A stretch of 55,482 bases of DNA from assembly GCA_027943245.1 (NCBI GenBank), contig JANDJZ010000398.1, positions 1 to 55,482 on the forward strand, read 5' to 3'. How positions within the stretch are numbered: the first letter of the stretch is position 1; every line of letters begins with the position of its first letter. A program made the translations under genes and the position numbers. The DNA is from Acanthamoeba sp. SK_2022b. Lineage: Eukaryota > Discosea > Longamoebia > Acanthamoebidae. Positions 11,783 to 21,769 of the stretch are shown here, one piece after another. The notes beneath the pieces are model-generated. The model was not told the origin of the DNA and did no database searches. It saw nothing but the letters and a program-made list of their open reading frames with translations.

Positions 11783-11853
11783 GGCGCCGTAGTTAAGTGG
11801 TAAAATTCTCGCTTAGGGTGCGAGAGGCCCCGGTTCGATTCCGGGCGGCGCCC
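11783..11853 (+). tRNA. tRNA-Pro (anticodon AGG)
   Basis: Full cloverleaf. Acceptor stem GGCGCCG pairs perfectly with CGGCGCC at 11846-11852, with discriminator C at 11853. The D-arm carries A-box-like TAGTTAAGTGG. The anticodon stem CTCGC/GCGAG encloses the 7-base loop TTAGGGT, so the anticodon is AGG (Pro). The T-arm CCCGG-TTCGATT-CCGGG contains the B box. There is no intron. A TTTT Pol III terminator follows at 11858-11861. An identical copy lies in opposite orientation at 13005-13075. Confidence 0.96.
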
Positions 11854-12727
11854 AATCCTTTTGCACCCATTGCATTAATACTTTGAGTGAGTAATCAATA
11901 TGCCCTCCATTTGCTATTGTACTGTTCAACACTTGGTACCTTCTTCAAGGTCTGGAAGTGATTGCAAAGAGTTGGAATATGCAACTGCATAACTGAGGAT
12001 CCCAAGGTGACAGTGCAGCACACTACACCCTGAATGTGGTTGTGTCACCTCATATTGAGCAAAGGCTTTTTAATTGGCTTTCACTGACATACATGCCAAC
12101 CACATCATCATTTCTACATGGCCATGTGGTTTGAGCAATGCTCATGGTGCAGTGGTCCTGCAGGATCTCTCTAGGCAAGAGGATGTACTCCCCATTGCTC
12201 TCTGCATTATCCAGCTGGTCTTCCTACAAGTAGAGTGACAGGATTTATGTTGCATGCACATTAAACAGGTTTTAACACTCACACTGTATGGAGTTCCCCT
12301 CAGCCACAAGGCAATCACCACAAACAGGCTACAAGAGAGATAAGGAACTGGTGATTGGTTTGGAATTGTGGCTACAACATGCAGCAACTTGCATGGAGGT
12401 GTGCACAAGGAGTACAAGAGGTGAGAGGGGATACAAGCAGGAAGAGTGTGAGGAGGAGCACAAGAGGTGTGAGAGGGAGGGAGTGGTGGGTGTAGTTGAG
12501 GAGCAGTGTTGGCTGCTTGAAGAGGAGCAGAAGAAGGTTCACAGTCTGCATTAAGAAACAGTTCTAATCAGCTCAGTGCCCCTGCTGTGAACCATGAATG
12601 TTGACAGTAATTCAGCAACCCTCAGCAAGGGATCCCAGACTGATAAGCAAGTCCATTGAGAGGACTCCAGTTCCAAGCTTTCATGACACCTTTCTTGTGT
12701 GGTTGGACCAGCTTCTGGTGAATTCAT

Positions 12728-13004
12728 TTGTTTCAGACAATACCAGTGCTGTTATTCATGTTTCTTGGTAGCACTTCTGCAACAACAATAATACTTCTCA
12801 TGCAGATTTTAATACATGCTTCTATGGCATCCATGTGCAGATTGAGCAAGTGTTTGGTGCCCTCAAGAACATGTTTGGTGTCATTCAACATCATTTCCAC
12901 AGCCCTCACATGGGACATAAGCTCAGACAAGTTTTTGTGCCCAGGGCTGTGCTTGTTAATGATTGGTTACACAGCCAGAGAGCTGAGGGAGGAGCAAAAG
13001 GATG
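12728..13004 (+). pseudogene. Transposase C-terminal fragment, Harbinger/DDE_4-like
   Basis: In one frame the sequence reads NTCFYGIHVQIEQVFGALK, NMFGVIQHHFHSP and LRQVFVPRAVLVNDWLH. The pattern 'h-x-IE-x-x-FG-x-LK-x-x-F' followed by a hydrophobic 'xLVNDWLH' helix is typical of the end of PIF/Harbinger-type DDE transposases. The upstream catalytic part is missing or scrambled, and the reading frame continues into the antisense of the tRNA, so this is a relic. The family assignment rests on this short motif only. Confidence 0.5.
12774..12909 (+). repeat. 136-base dispersed repeat, copy A
   Basis: This block is the same length as 46759-46894 and differs at only two positions that I can find (T/G in AGTGTTTGGT and T/C in AACATCATT). 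It covers the transposase-like FGALKNMFG motif. Similarity stops abruptly after AGCCCTCAC on the right. Confidence 0.9.
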
Positions 13005-13075
13005 GGGCGCCGCCCGGAATCGAACCGGGGCCTCTCGCACCCTAAGCGAGAATTTTACCACTTAACTACGGCGCC
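13005..13075 (-). tRNA. tRNA-Pro (anticodon AGG), inverted second copy
   Basis: The reverse complement is identical to the tRNA at 11783-11853 over the mature region: acceptor GGCGCCG/CGGCGCC, anticodon loop TTAGGGT and the same T-arm. The downstream context ATCCTTTTGC on the minus strand also matches the first copy and supplies a TTTT terminator. It lies just past a transposase relic on the opposite strand. Confidence 0.96.
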
Positions 13076-13215
13076 TGCTTAGGGCTGATAAAAAGAGAGC
13101 AGCAAGGTTGCCGTGACAGGTCGGAACAATCTCTGCTTTCGTTGTCTGTTTCGTTTTGCTGAGGCTATCGCTGTCTAGCAAAAAGTGTTTATGTACACGT
13201 GGACGGTGTTCGCAC

Positions 13216-14507
13216 TCAGTCCTGGTAGTGGATGGAGGATGGAGACGAGACAGGCCTGGGCGACGCGAGAAGCCACGAGAGGTCGTCCTGTGCGGAGAGC
13301 GGCGACGGCAGGAAGGGCGTGGCGACCGAGACCGACGGGGTCGACGGATTGTTCAGCGACGACATGGACGGCGACGACAAGAGGTCCTGCAAGAACCCAT
13401 CCTGTTGTTGCTGTTGTTGTTGCTGCCTCTCCTTATTGTCGTCGTGCTCCTCTTCCTCCTCTTCCATCAGCTGGAATCGCTCGTCGTCGTGGAACAGGCC
13501 GGGAATGGTGTGGAACGCGCCGTAGGAGACCATCGATGCGAAGACGGGCGGTGGGGAGGACCCGACGGGCAGCAGGGAGGTCGCGGAGAAGGATGCAGAC
13601 GAGGAGGGGGAGGACGACATGGCGGGGGAGGAGGGCAGGAAGGCGTCGCCGGAGGACTGGATGCTGGACATGGCCGGCATCGGCGCCGCGGCAGCGGAGG
13701 AGGAGGAGGAGGAGGCGACGTCGGGCATCGCGAGTTCGTGGTCCTCCTCCGCGAGACACGATAGAAGGGGCGAGGGGAACGTGATGGTCGCCGGCTCGTG
13801 CTCGCTCGACTGCTCCACCATCGAATCGAAGCACGACACGAGCCACTTCATCTGCACGTCGTCGAGTAGAAGAATAAATATCTATCTTCGCAATAATTTA
13901 AACATAAATATATATGAATAATTTGAACAAAAAATGGACATAGGAAGGCGTGAAACCTGGCCGTCGGGCCCGTAGAAGATCTGGAGGCGAGCCTTGAGGT
14001 TGCGCACTTTGCCATTGGGCGTGCGGTTGGTGCACGTGGCCTCGACCGGATCGCTCACGGCCACCCCACGATACTTGGCAAATCGGCAGATCAGGCGCTG
14101 TATGTGGTGAAGGCAAGGCCGGTTAACGCGTGTCGCACTCACCACCCGGCTCGACGCCGACGCCAGCAAGCGTTTGGAGGGGAGGAGGTTACCTTGTTGG
14201 TTTCGTTTCTGCACACAGTGGTGAAGGGGCTGCCCACCAGTTGATGCTACGAACACACACACATGGCCCGATGAGGCGGTCGGTCAAGGGGAGGCAAGCG
14301 GAGAGGTGGGAGCTCGTCGTACGAGTGGCATCTGGAGGACGGAGCAGAAGACGCGATTGGCGGCGATGATCATGGGCATGCCGAGACCGCACGGCAGGAT
14401 GCCCCAGCCGCGCATGGTGGCCATATCTGGGATCTGCATCGCCACGAAGGGCTTCCTGCGCGTTGCAACGAACGGTTGAGCCAAAGCACACACGCGCACG
14501 CATCACA

Positions 14508-14539
<32 letters not shown>

Positions 14540-15277
14540 CATACCTGACGTCGTCGATGACGAACGAGCCGCTTTTGATTCGGTAGTGGGCGAGGAAGGG
14601 CATCATCCGGTAGAGCTCCCTCTGCACGGGGGAGGTGGAGGCGAACGGGCTCGGAATGCTGAGCATCGGTTGTACTGCATTCCACACACGCGCGCGCGCA
14701 CAACGCGGCCGGTGAGAAGAGCCCGCGCGTGCGGGACCTCGCACGCCATGTACAAGGGGTGGGCTCGTACGCGGTGCGGCCTGGGAGATGCGCTCGACCT
14801 TCTCGTCGGTCTGCTCCTGCTTCTCGCGCAGCAGCAGCACCTCCTTGTGGAGGTCGAGGTTGGACTTCTTGAGCCCCCGCACCTCTTCGACGAGCAGCGT
14901 GAGGATGCTCTCCAGCATGCCCCCCTGAGGGGCCTGGGCCCCGACCAATCCGGAAACGCCCGCGGTCGACGCCGGCGAAGATGCTGATGGCGATGAGGAC
15001 GACGAAGTGGTGGGAGAGGAGGAGGAGGAGGAAGACACAGCAGAGGGCGGCGAGCTCGAAGAGGGAGGGGACGACGAGGTCGCCTGTGGCGGTTGGGCTT
15101 GTGAGGCACTGCACGCGGGCGCTGCTGCGGGAGGGACCACCACGACGAGCACAGATCAGGGACGTTCGACATAGAGAAGGGCCCTCCCATCGATGGGTGG
15201 GGTGGACTTTGCTGAGGCGTACGGTTGGTGGTCTGGGCTCGGGCACGCTTGGGCGTCTGGAAGGTGAAGTGGAACAT
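13216..15277 (-). CDS. Coiled-coil protein with PAS-like domain and Ser/Gln-rich tail
   Basis: Start taken at the ATG at 15277 (MFHFTFQTPKRARAQTTNRT); upstream codons lack ATG. A Ser-rich region is followed by a coiled coil (MLESILTLLVEEVRGLKKSN, HKEVLLLREKQEQTDEKVER). Then come VQPMLSIPSPFAS and FLAHYRIKSGSFVIDDVR. The next exons, joined in frame, read GMPMIIAANRVFCSVLQMPL, HQLVGSPFTTVCRNETNK and RLICRFAKYRGVAV..NLKARLQIFYGPDG. The pattern 'I-AAN-x-x-FC..LL..P..-L-G-x-PF' is that of a PAS sensor fold. The C-terminus is Ser/Pro-rich with eight consecutive Gln, ending SSIHYQD at 13216. This resembles a transcriptional regulator, but no DNA-binding motif is seen. The first splice junction (about 15110-15160) is not resolved. 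Confidence 0.7.
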
Positions 15278-16176
15278 ACCTCCCTCACGCGCGTCTTCTC
15301 CGTTCTTCTTCCCAGCTGGCGGCCACAAGTAATAAATAAAGGTTGGATAAAGAATATTATCTTTAAATAAATAAATAAATAAATAATAATTCTTTTATGA
15401 ACTGTCTGAAGCTAGATAAGGCAAGGGGCGAGTACCAGGTCGGCCCCGCTTTTTGGGAGTGGCGTCCACGCACTCGTGTCCGCGGTTCAACCCTACGCAA
15501 CGTCGACATGGTCTCTGCCTGTGCACCGATTAAATTCTCAAACCAATCTGCACTTGCAACCAAACGACGTACCCGTCGCAGGCTGTGTGCGCGAGTCGAC
15601 AGGTTTGGCAGGCGACGTGACGAACCCCGCAGCTCTTCTTTGTGGTCACGGTTTCATCCATCATGTGTGATAATCTGTTGCTTTCGGGGAGTTGAATGCA
15701 AGGTGGCGATACACGCTTGAGGGGACAAGATCCAAGAGCAAAAGCGCGCACGGGGCATTCACGCGCAGTTTTATCGCCATTAGGATAAATTCCGCCCGCT
15801 ACGTGATTTGTTGAACAATTTTCCGCGCAAGTGCCGATTCGTGGAAAGAACAACACGGACGTGCAAGGAGAAAGAAAGTAAAATGGAAGAAAAGAAATAA
15901 CAATGGGGGGGGGGGGCGAGCTCTCCGGTGTGGTTGCAAGGCGGGGGTGACTGTTCTCAGTTGCTGTGTCGCTGGCGACCAAGGAGGGCAAGCTTCCCTC
16001 TCCCCAAAGGCTTCTTCGTAGTTGTCTCGGCGCGGCTGGTGATGAAGGCGGCGTGCGCTAGCTATGTACAGTATGTGCGTGTGTCCACGGGGACCGGAGG
16101 CTCAGTTGCTCGCCTGCGCACAAGCGAAGGGAGAGGAGAGATCAGGAGTTGGCAGGGTGGCCCTTCAGCTTGGGGA
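15278..16176. other. Intergenic, about 900 bases
   Basis: Lies between the start of the PAS-like gene and the 3' end of the DUF3825-like gene, both on the minus strand. It contains an (AAAT)n run at 15361-15385 and a G-run at 15906-15916. I see no exon with a recognisable domain and no RNA gene. Confidence 0.5.
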
Positions 16177-16453
16177 TCAAGGCGAGAGCAAATCTACCGT
16201 GGAGTCGCTGCTGTCTTCTTCGGTGTCCTCGCTCTCCTCGCCTTCGGTCTCGCTCACCCACTTCTCGATCTCCGCCTCGAACTTGAACTCTTCATCTTCG
16301 TCGTCTTCTTCTTCGTCGTGGCTCTTCTTGGCCTTGTGGTTTCGCTTGGACCCGTTCCCGTGCTGGTTCTTTGATCCGAGGCTGCACAGCGCCGCCGACA
16401 GCCTGGCAGCGGGGAACAGCGAGAGGCGTGTCAATTTACCCCCATCCACGACT

Positions 16454-16484
<31 letters not shown>

Positions 16485-19400
16485 AGTATTTGACCGCGGA
16501 GCCCTCGTACCAGGACTGGCGGATCTTCTTCACGCGACGCGCGTTGGCGTAGGCCTGGGCCAGGGTCAGGAAGGTGGTAGCGACGTAGCAGCTCAAGCGT
16601 CCCTCGCTGCGGGTTTGATTAAAGAAGAAGAAGAAAGATCAGTCGCGGTTTGCGCTTGGGGCGGACACACGGAGGGAAGACGAACCTGTCGTATCTCCTT
16701 TCGAGAGCGAGGACCAGGTCCGGCTTCTGGAACTTGTGCGATCTGACGTACACGGGCACGAGGAACTCCAAATGGAAGACGCCTGCAGCGCAGCCACGAT
16801 GACGACGTGAGGAGCCGATGATGCGTCGATCTACCAAAGTAGACACGTTCGAAGCGGGGGAGGGAGCGTACCGGCGGCATCGGCTCGCGATTGAGGAACG
16901 GCCAGAGAGGGATCATTGCGGAGCGAACGAAGGCAGCGGGCCAGCGCAAAGTCGAGATTGGCGCGTCTGATAGAGAGAGAGAGAGAGAGAAAGAGAGAGG
17001 TCACACCATCAGCACACACGTGCGAAAAGGCCAGCATAGCGCCAACGCAACGTGACGAGCTACGACTGTACCTGGCCGAGTCCGAGACGAAAGCGAGCTC
17101 GTGCTTGGAGTAGGCGCACTGGTCGAACCTCTTGCAGTTGGCCTTGGTCTTGAGGATGTGCTCGGCGTTGAGGTAGACCTTGACCCCGGGCACCATGTAG
17201 AGGTCCTGAACGCTCCCGAAGTAGCGCGGAGGCGACGGCAGCAAGTCGCCCGCGGCGCGCGAGGTCGAGGGGGAGGAAGAGCTCGGGCCGACGCTGGAGC
17301 TGCTCAGGCCATACTTCTCGATCAGGGAGAACTCGTCGGTCCAGGCGTGGAAGGTCCAGCGCTGATGAGACGCGTAGGGCCATTCGGGGTTCCTGGTGAA
17401 GACGGCGTAGAGTGGCTCCTCGTCCTCCTTGGTGAGGCTGCCGAGATGGATGGCGCAGTGCTCGACACGGCGGCCAGCGAGCTGCTTGTCCCTACGCTCG
17501 GCGGCGGTGAGGAAGGTCGCGGGCTCCTCGGCGACCGACGTCGGCGCGGCGAGGTAGCGCACGATGTACTTGGGCGCGTGATGCGGCGCCAGACCGTCTT
17601 CGTCGACGCTCCTCTGGCCGTGGAGCTCCGCCTCGATGCGCTTCTCCTTGCGGCCCTGATGATCGCGGTAGCCGTTCTCGGCGTCCTTCTTCTGCCGCTC
17701 GTCGCGCATCAGGGCCCGCTCCTTGCGCCGCTGTCGCTCCTTGCGCTCGCGACGCACGGCACGGCGGTTCTGCTCCTCCAAATATTCAAAATGGTGGCAA
17801 AGGTAGTCGTAGAGCATCCCACCGTGCGAGCCAACGCGACCTTGGCCGCCGTGGTGGTGGTGGCTGCTCCACAGGTCGCGCTCCTCGCTGTCGATCATGC
17901 CCTTCAGCTCGGCGAGGTTCCCCGCGAGGTCGGGGAAGTGGGCAAAGGCCAGCAGCCGAGGCTCGTCGGTGACGACAATGTCGTACGCAGTTGGCTCCGG
18001 CCTGCTGCCGCTGCGCGCCTTCCGGGCGTCGTCCCTCTCGGGCGCCCTGAGCTTCTGGTCGTCGGTGACCGACTGCTCGGTGGGCGGGAGGAGGAAGTCC
18101 TGGAGAACATCCCGACCCTGCAAGTGGACCTCGGCACCTCGCTTGAACCGATAGAGCACGCCCATGTCGTTGGGCCTCAGCAAGTGGCGATCGTCGCCGC
18201 CCTCGGCCACGAGTCTGCTCTGCTCTTGCCACAGCTTGTGCTTCAGCTCGTCGACGGTCGCCGACAGCGGAGCGATGGTGCGGAACATCTCCTGGTCGTC
18301 CTCGTCATCGTCGAAGGCTCGCCTCCGGATGATCCGCAGCGTCACTCGGGTCTCGCTGGCGTTGATGTCCGTCGGTCGCGCCTCGGCGGCGCCCTCGGCG
18401 GCCATTCTCCGCATGAGTGCGGAGAGCCAGGGACTGAACGTCTCGTTGGAATCCGCCAGCGTCGCCCAGTCCTCGCGGGATACGGCCTTGGGTGCCTGTC
18501 AGAGCACAACGCATTGTCAGTGACTTGGCGCAACGGACTCGCGCGGCGTGGGAGCAGGAGGAGCACCTGTTTCGCAATCTCGCACGCGAGGTCACGGGCA
18601 GTCTGTACTCGGCGTTGGACGAAGCAGGCCAGGAGCACTCTATCGACAAGGTGGGTGTCGACCAGACCGTCGGCGAGCATGTCGCGCACCTCGGTCCGCA
18701 TGAGCTCGTCCCACTTGGCCATCGACCGCTTGCCTCGCATGTCGTCGTCGCACTTCTCGTTGGCGTGAGCCACCCTGGCCTCGAAGAGCAACGTGCGACA
18801 GAAGAGCTTCGTCTTGCGGGTAATGGGCGACGCCAAAGGCTTGCCGGTCCCCGAGCTGCTGCTGCGCCTCTTGGCTCCGTCGCCGTGAGGCGCTGGTGCT
18901 TCGCGAGTCCTTACGAATTCCTCGTAAGTATGAGCGAGGCGTGTCGCCTTTACCTTGGTGGGTAGAGTGGGCGAGTCCCTGATCTTCTTGAGCTGTCCGA
19001 CGATATGCTCGTCTATTCCCTCGCGCGCGCTCCCCGAATCGAAGGAGGTTCTTCTCGCCGCGGCGCCCGCAGACGAGAGCGGAGCGGGAGAAGGGTAGGT
19101 GGCGCGCAGCACCTCCGGTCCCGATATAACGCGGATGGGCTTCTCCAGGGGTCCCTCCCACGAGAAATGACGCGCTGGCTGCCTGGGCGTCAGTGACGCA
19201 GGCCTGTACTGGTGGCGCGACGGCACGTAGACCCCCGACGTCGAGAGGGAGAGCGGCTGAGCGAGTGACGGATGCTGGGCGTGGTGCGGAGGAAGGGCGT
19301 GTTGTCCCGTGAGTATGCCGTCCGCCGAGTAGGAATGCTGGTGGTGATGCGAGCCAGGCGCTGTCGACGGAGGCTGGGTTGCTGCCGATGCGGGGTAGGA

Positions 19401-20860
19401 CCAGAGAGAGTAGGGAAACACTTGCGAGGAAAAGGCCGAGAACTCGTCGGCAGAGCGCGATACGGGGATGCCGCCGTTGCTGTTGCCGATGGTGGGCCTC
19501 TCCACCAGGCCGCTGTCGAATCCGGACTGCTCGTGGTGCGCAGCAGCACCCGATGAGAGCGGCGGGGAGTAGAAGTGCGGCGACGTGAACGGCGGCAGCG
19601 AGGAGAGCGATCCGGAAAGGTTGCCCGCACCATCGGACTGCTGCGGCGTGTGGAACGACGGCGGTGCAGATGACGGCGGCACAGCAGCTCCAGGTCGTGT
19701 GGCGGTCGTAGGCGAAGTGGCGAACATGGATCCTGACGAGAAGGAACTTCTGGGCGAGTGGGGCACGGAGGAAGGCGGAGTGTTGGAGGGCGACGATCCC
19801 CGCGACGAGGAGCCCGATGACGGGCTCGATGACGACGGACTGCTGGGCAGCGACGAGAGCGTGGCGACCGAATAGGGCGGAGCCGTGGGCGAGAACGACG
19901 ACGACAAGTAGGGGTGCTGAGGCTGTACACCATCGTCCATCATCATAATCGCAGTCCTTCCGGCCCCAGTTGACGCCTGCGTTGTGACGACCAGTGGCCA
20001 AAACCAAACGCAAGGGAATCGTTCCAAGTCAGCGCTCCAAGAGAACCACTGCGGGGGCTTACTAAAACGGGATGGGGAAAAGGGGGCACCTTGAGCGAAA
20101 GGGAAGGGGCAGAGGCACGCATCGGGGCCCTTTGGACGCCGGGAGTGGTCGTGGAGGTACGCGTGGGGAGTTCACCACACGAAACGTGAGCCGTCGCGAG
20201 GAACGACGCGGCAGCGGGTAGCATGTGCCGGTCCTCACGTCGATACTGGTCGAAGACGACGGTCTCGGCGTTGGGGGACTTCTTCTGCTGCACAAGCACG
20301 ACAGGTCCGCGCAGAGCCGGTCCGTTGCGGATAAGCTTAGGCACCCATGGATTGGTGCGCCCTTGGCTGCATCGATTCTGGTAGATGAGGCAGAGCCGCG
20401 GGAACGTGAGATGATCCTCCTGGAAGTACCACTTGAGCAATCGATCACCACCCGCGAAGATCTTCCTCGCGAAATCGTTCTGCCGCAGGAATGCACTCGT
20501 GAATGCCTCGTGCTCCTTCGGGTAAGTCTTGCAGAAAAGGTCGACCTCGATGGGCTTCACTTTCTCGTCATCTATGAGCAGCAGAACCGTGTTCCTCTGT
20601 GCGCCCTGCGTCTGATCTCCTCCCCCCGCGCTGCTTTTCTTCTGCTGCTGCTTGCCTCCTCCCTTCTCTTTCTTCGGTGACGATTTCGTTCTTACGCTCA
20701 CGTTGCCGCTCCCGCTTCCTCGGCTTGACCAGCTAACGTCGCCCTCGGAGGCGTTTGTGTCGAAGTGCTCGCTGCTTAGGTTCTCCTTCCCTCCTTCGCG
20801 CTCCATCATCATAAGTTGATGTTGATATAACTGCTGTTGATATAACGCCGTGTCCTCCAT
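16177..20860 (-). CDS. Large protein with Ser-rich middle and C-terminal DUF3825-like domain
   Basis: ATG at 20860 (MEDTALYQQQLYQHQLMMME). N-terminal exon: VLLLIDDEKVKPIEVDLFC, FPRLCLIYQNRC and PALRGPVVLVQQKK. It joins in frame (SLSLK|ASTGAGRTA) to a long Ser/Pro-rich exon, then TYEEFVRTRE, KWDELMRTEVRDML and LACEIAKQ|APKAVSREDW, then RVTLRIIRRRAFDDDED (possibly ubiquitin-like) and a charged helix rich in RRERKERQRRKER. The C-terminal half matches the DUF3825 pattern: AIHLGSLTKEDEEPLYAVF, VKVYLNAEHILKTKAN, ANLDFALARCLRSLRNDPSL, FHLEFLVPVYV, KPDLVLALERR, TFLTLAQAYANAR and IRQSW|LSAAL. The last junction removes a TAG near 16484; the gene then ends with an acidic tail to DLLSP. The DUF3825 function is unknown; some members sit with nucleic-acid-binding domains. 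It could be two genes, but the splice frames favour one. Confidence 0.7.
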
Positions 20861-21769
20861 CTTCTGCACGTCTTTTCAGCCGCAACGCACAATGCAGCCA
20901 ACCTCCGCGTGTAGGTGCCGTGCCCTCCTTCGTGCACTTCTGCTGCTGCTGCTGCTGTATCTTCGTCTTGTTCTTCGTATTCTTCAACAGGTCGGTGTTA
21001 TGCGGGTTGCTGTCATAAAGGTGGCTCAAAGATGTGAGAAGCACGGTATTGGCAGGCTACCAGACAAAAAAGACACGCAAGCCGCCACCTCACACACCGC
21101 GCTCGGTGCAACAACCAACGCGCTGCAGCGCTCACTGTACCTGGCAGCAACTTCAACAGGAATCGGCCTGCTACAAGAGAGAGCAAGACCTCCTCTTCTT
21201 TCTTGCGCTACGCGTGGAGCACGTCGCGTGGAGACCTGGCTTGCTCGCCTCTGGGCAACGAAGAAAGAACACAAAAAAGAGCGCGGCAGAAGCGCAGGCA
21301 GAGCGCTTGTGCGTCGGAGCGGTAGCCGAAAGTGCCCAAACAATCTGCCCGCCTTTCTGTTTAATTTCTCGGCCAATAAATTTCATGGGACACGCGAATG
21401 CAGCGCCCAATTACAGGACCTCTCCCGGGCGGCGGAGACGCGCTGCGACACCTGTTCGGCAGGCCAGCGACAGGTCACCGAGTTCAGGGCGGCAGACGAG
21501 CGCGGGAGCCGGCCAGACGAGATGCAGCCCACTTTCCCGCTCGAGTCCCCCCTCGCGCCCGGCCGTTCGCAACGGGTTCAAGTCTGTCCTGTTCTTCACC
21601 AAATGTGGCGATCGCCTGCTCTGGGCGCGCTCGAGCCGTGATCTCGAGCGAGCGTGCTGGTGTCCGAAATTGCATTACAAACAACAAAAATAATCGCCTT
21701 TAAGGTTGCACTGCGTCGCCCCGTAACGTTGCGGTGGCAGGCGCGTGATGTGAGGGTTGGGGGAAGGCT
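20861..21769. other. Intergenic, about 900 bases
   Basis: Separates two minus-strand genes, so it holds the promoter of the DUF3825-like gene and the 3' flank of the BTB gene. A CTG run at 20941-20960 is present. A long plus-strand open frame (20850-21641) shows no domain, and its sequence is low in the Ser/Ala bias of real genes here, so I do not call it. Confidence 0.45.

Larger units (their letters stand above)
11854..13004. mobile_element. Decayed transposon DNA between two inverted tRNA-Pro genes
   Basis: Low-GC sequence of about 1.15 kb. Only its right part is recognisable: a transposase C-terminal fragment at about 12797-12990 and a 136-base block repeated at 46759-46894. The left part (11854-12700) has no open frame I can assign. 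I found no terminal inverted repeats other than the flanking tRNA genes themselves, so the element's limits are unknown. Confidence 0.55.

Noticed and set aside
15440..15500. Possible tRNA (GGTTCAACCC resembles a B box)
   Set aside because: No A box at the right distance and no pairing acceptor or anticodon stem.
16484..16486. TAG as the true end of the DUF3825-like gene
   Set aside because: An intron with a GTACGA donor just upstream and an AG acceptor near 16405 gives W-L, as expected for the domain, and leads to a long acidic exon. Kept as a minor alternative.
17101..18768. Plus-strand open frame of 555 codons
   Set aside because: It is the antisense shadow of the DUF3825-like gene; GC-rich codon bias leaves the opposite strand open, and the protein has no domain.
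20850..21641. Plus-strand open frame of 263 codons in the intergenic region
   Set aside because: No domain, no splice signals, and codon usage unlike the real genes; its start overlaps the minus-strand gene start.
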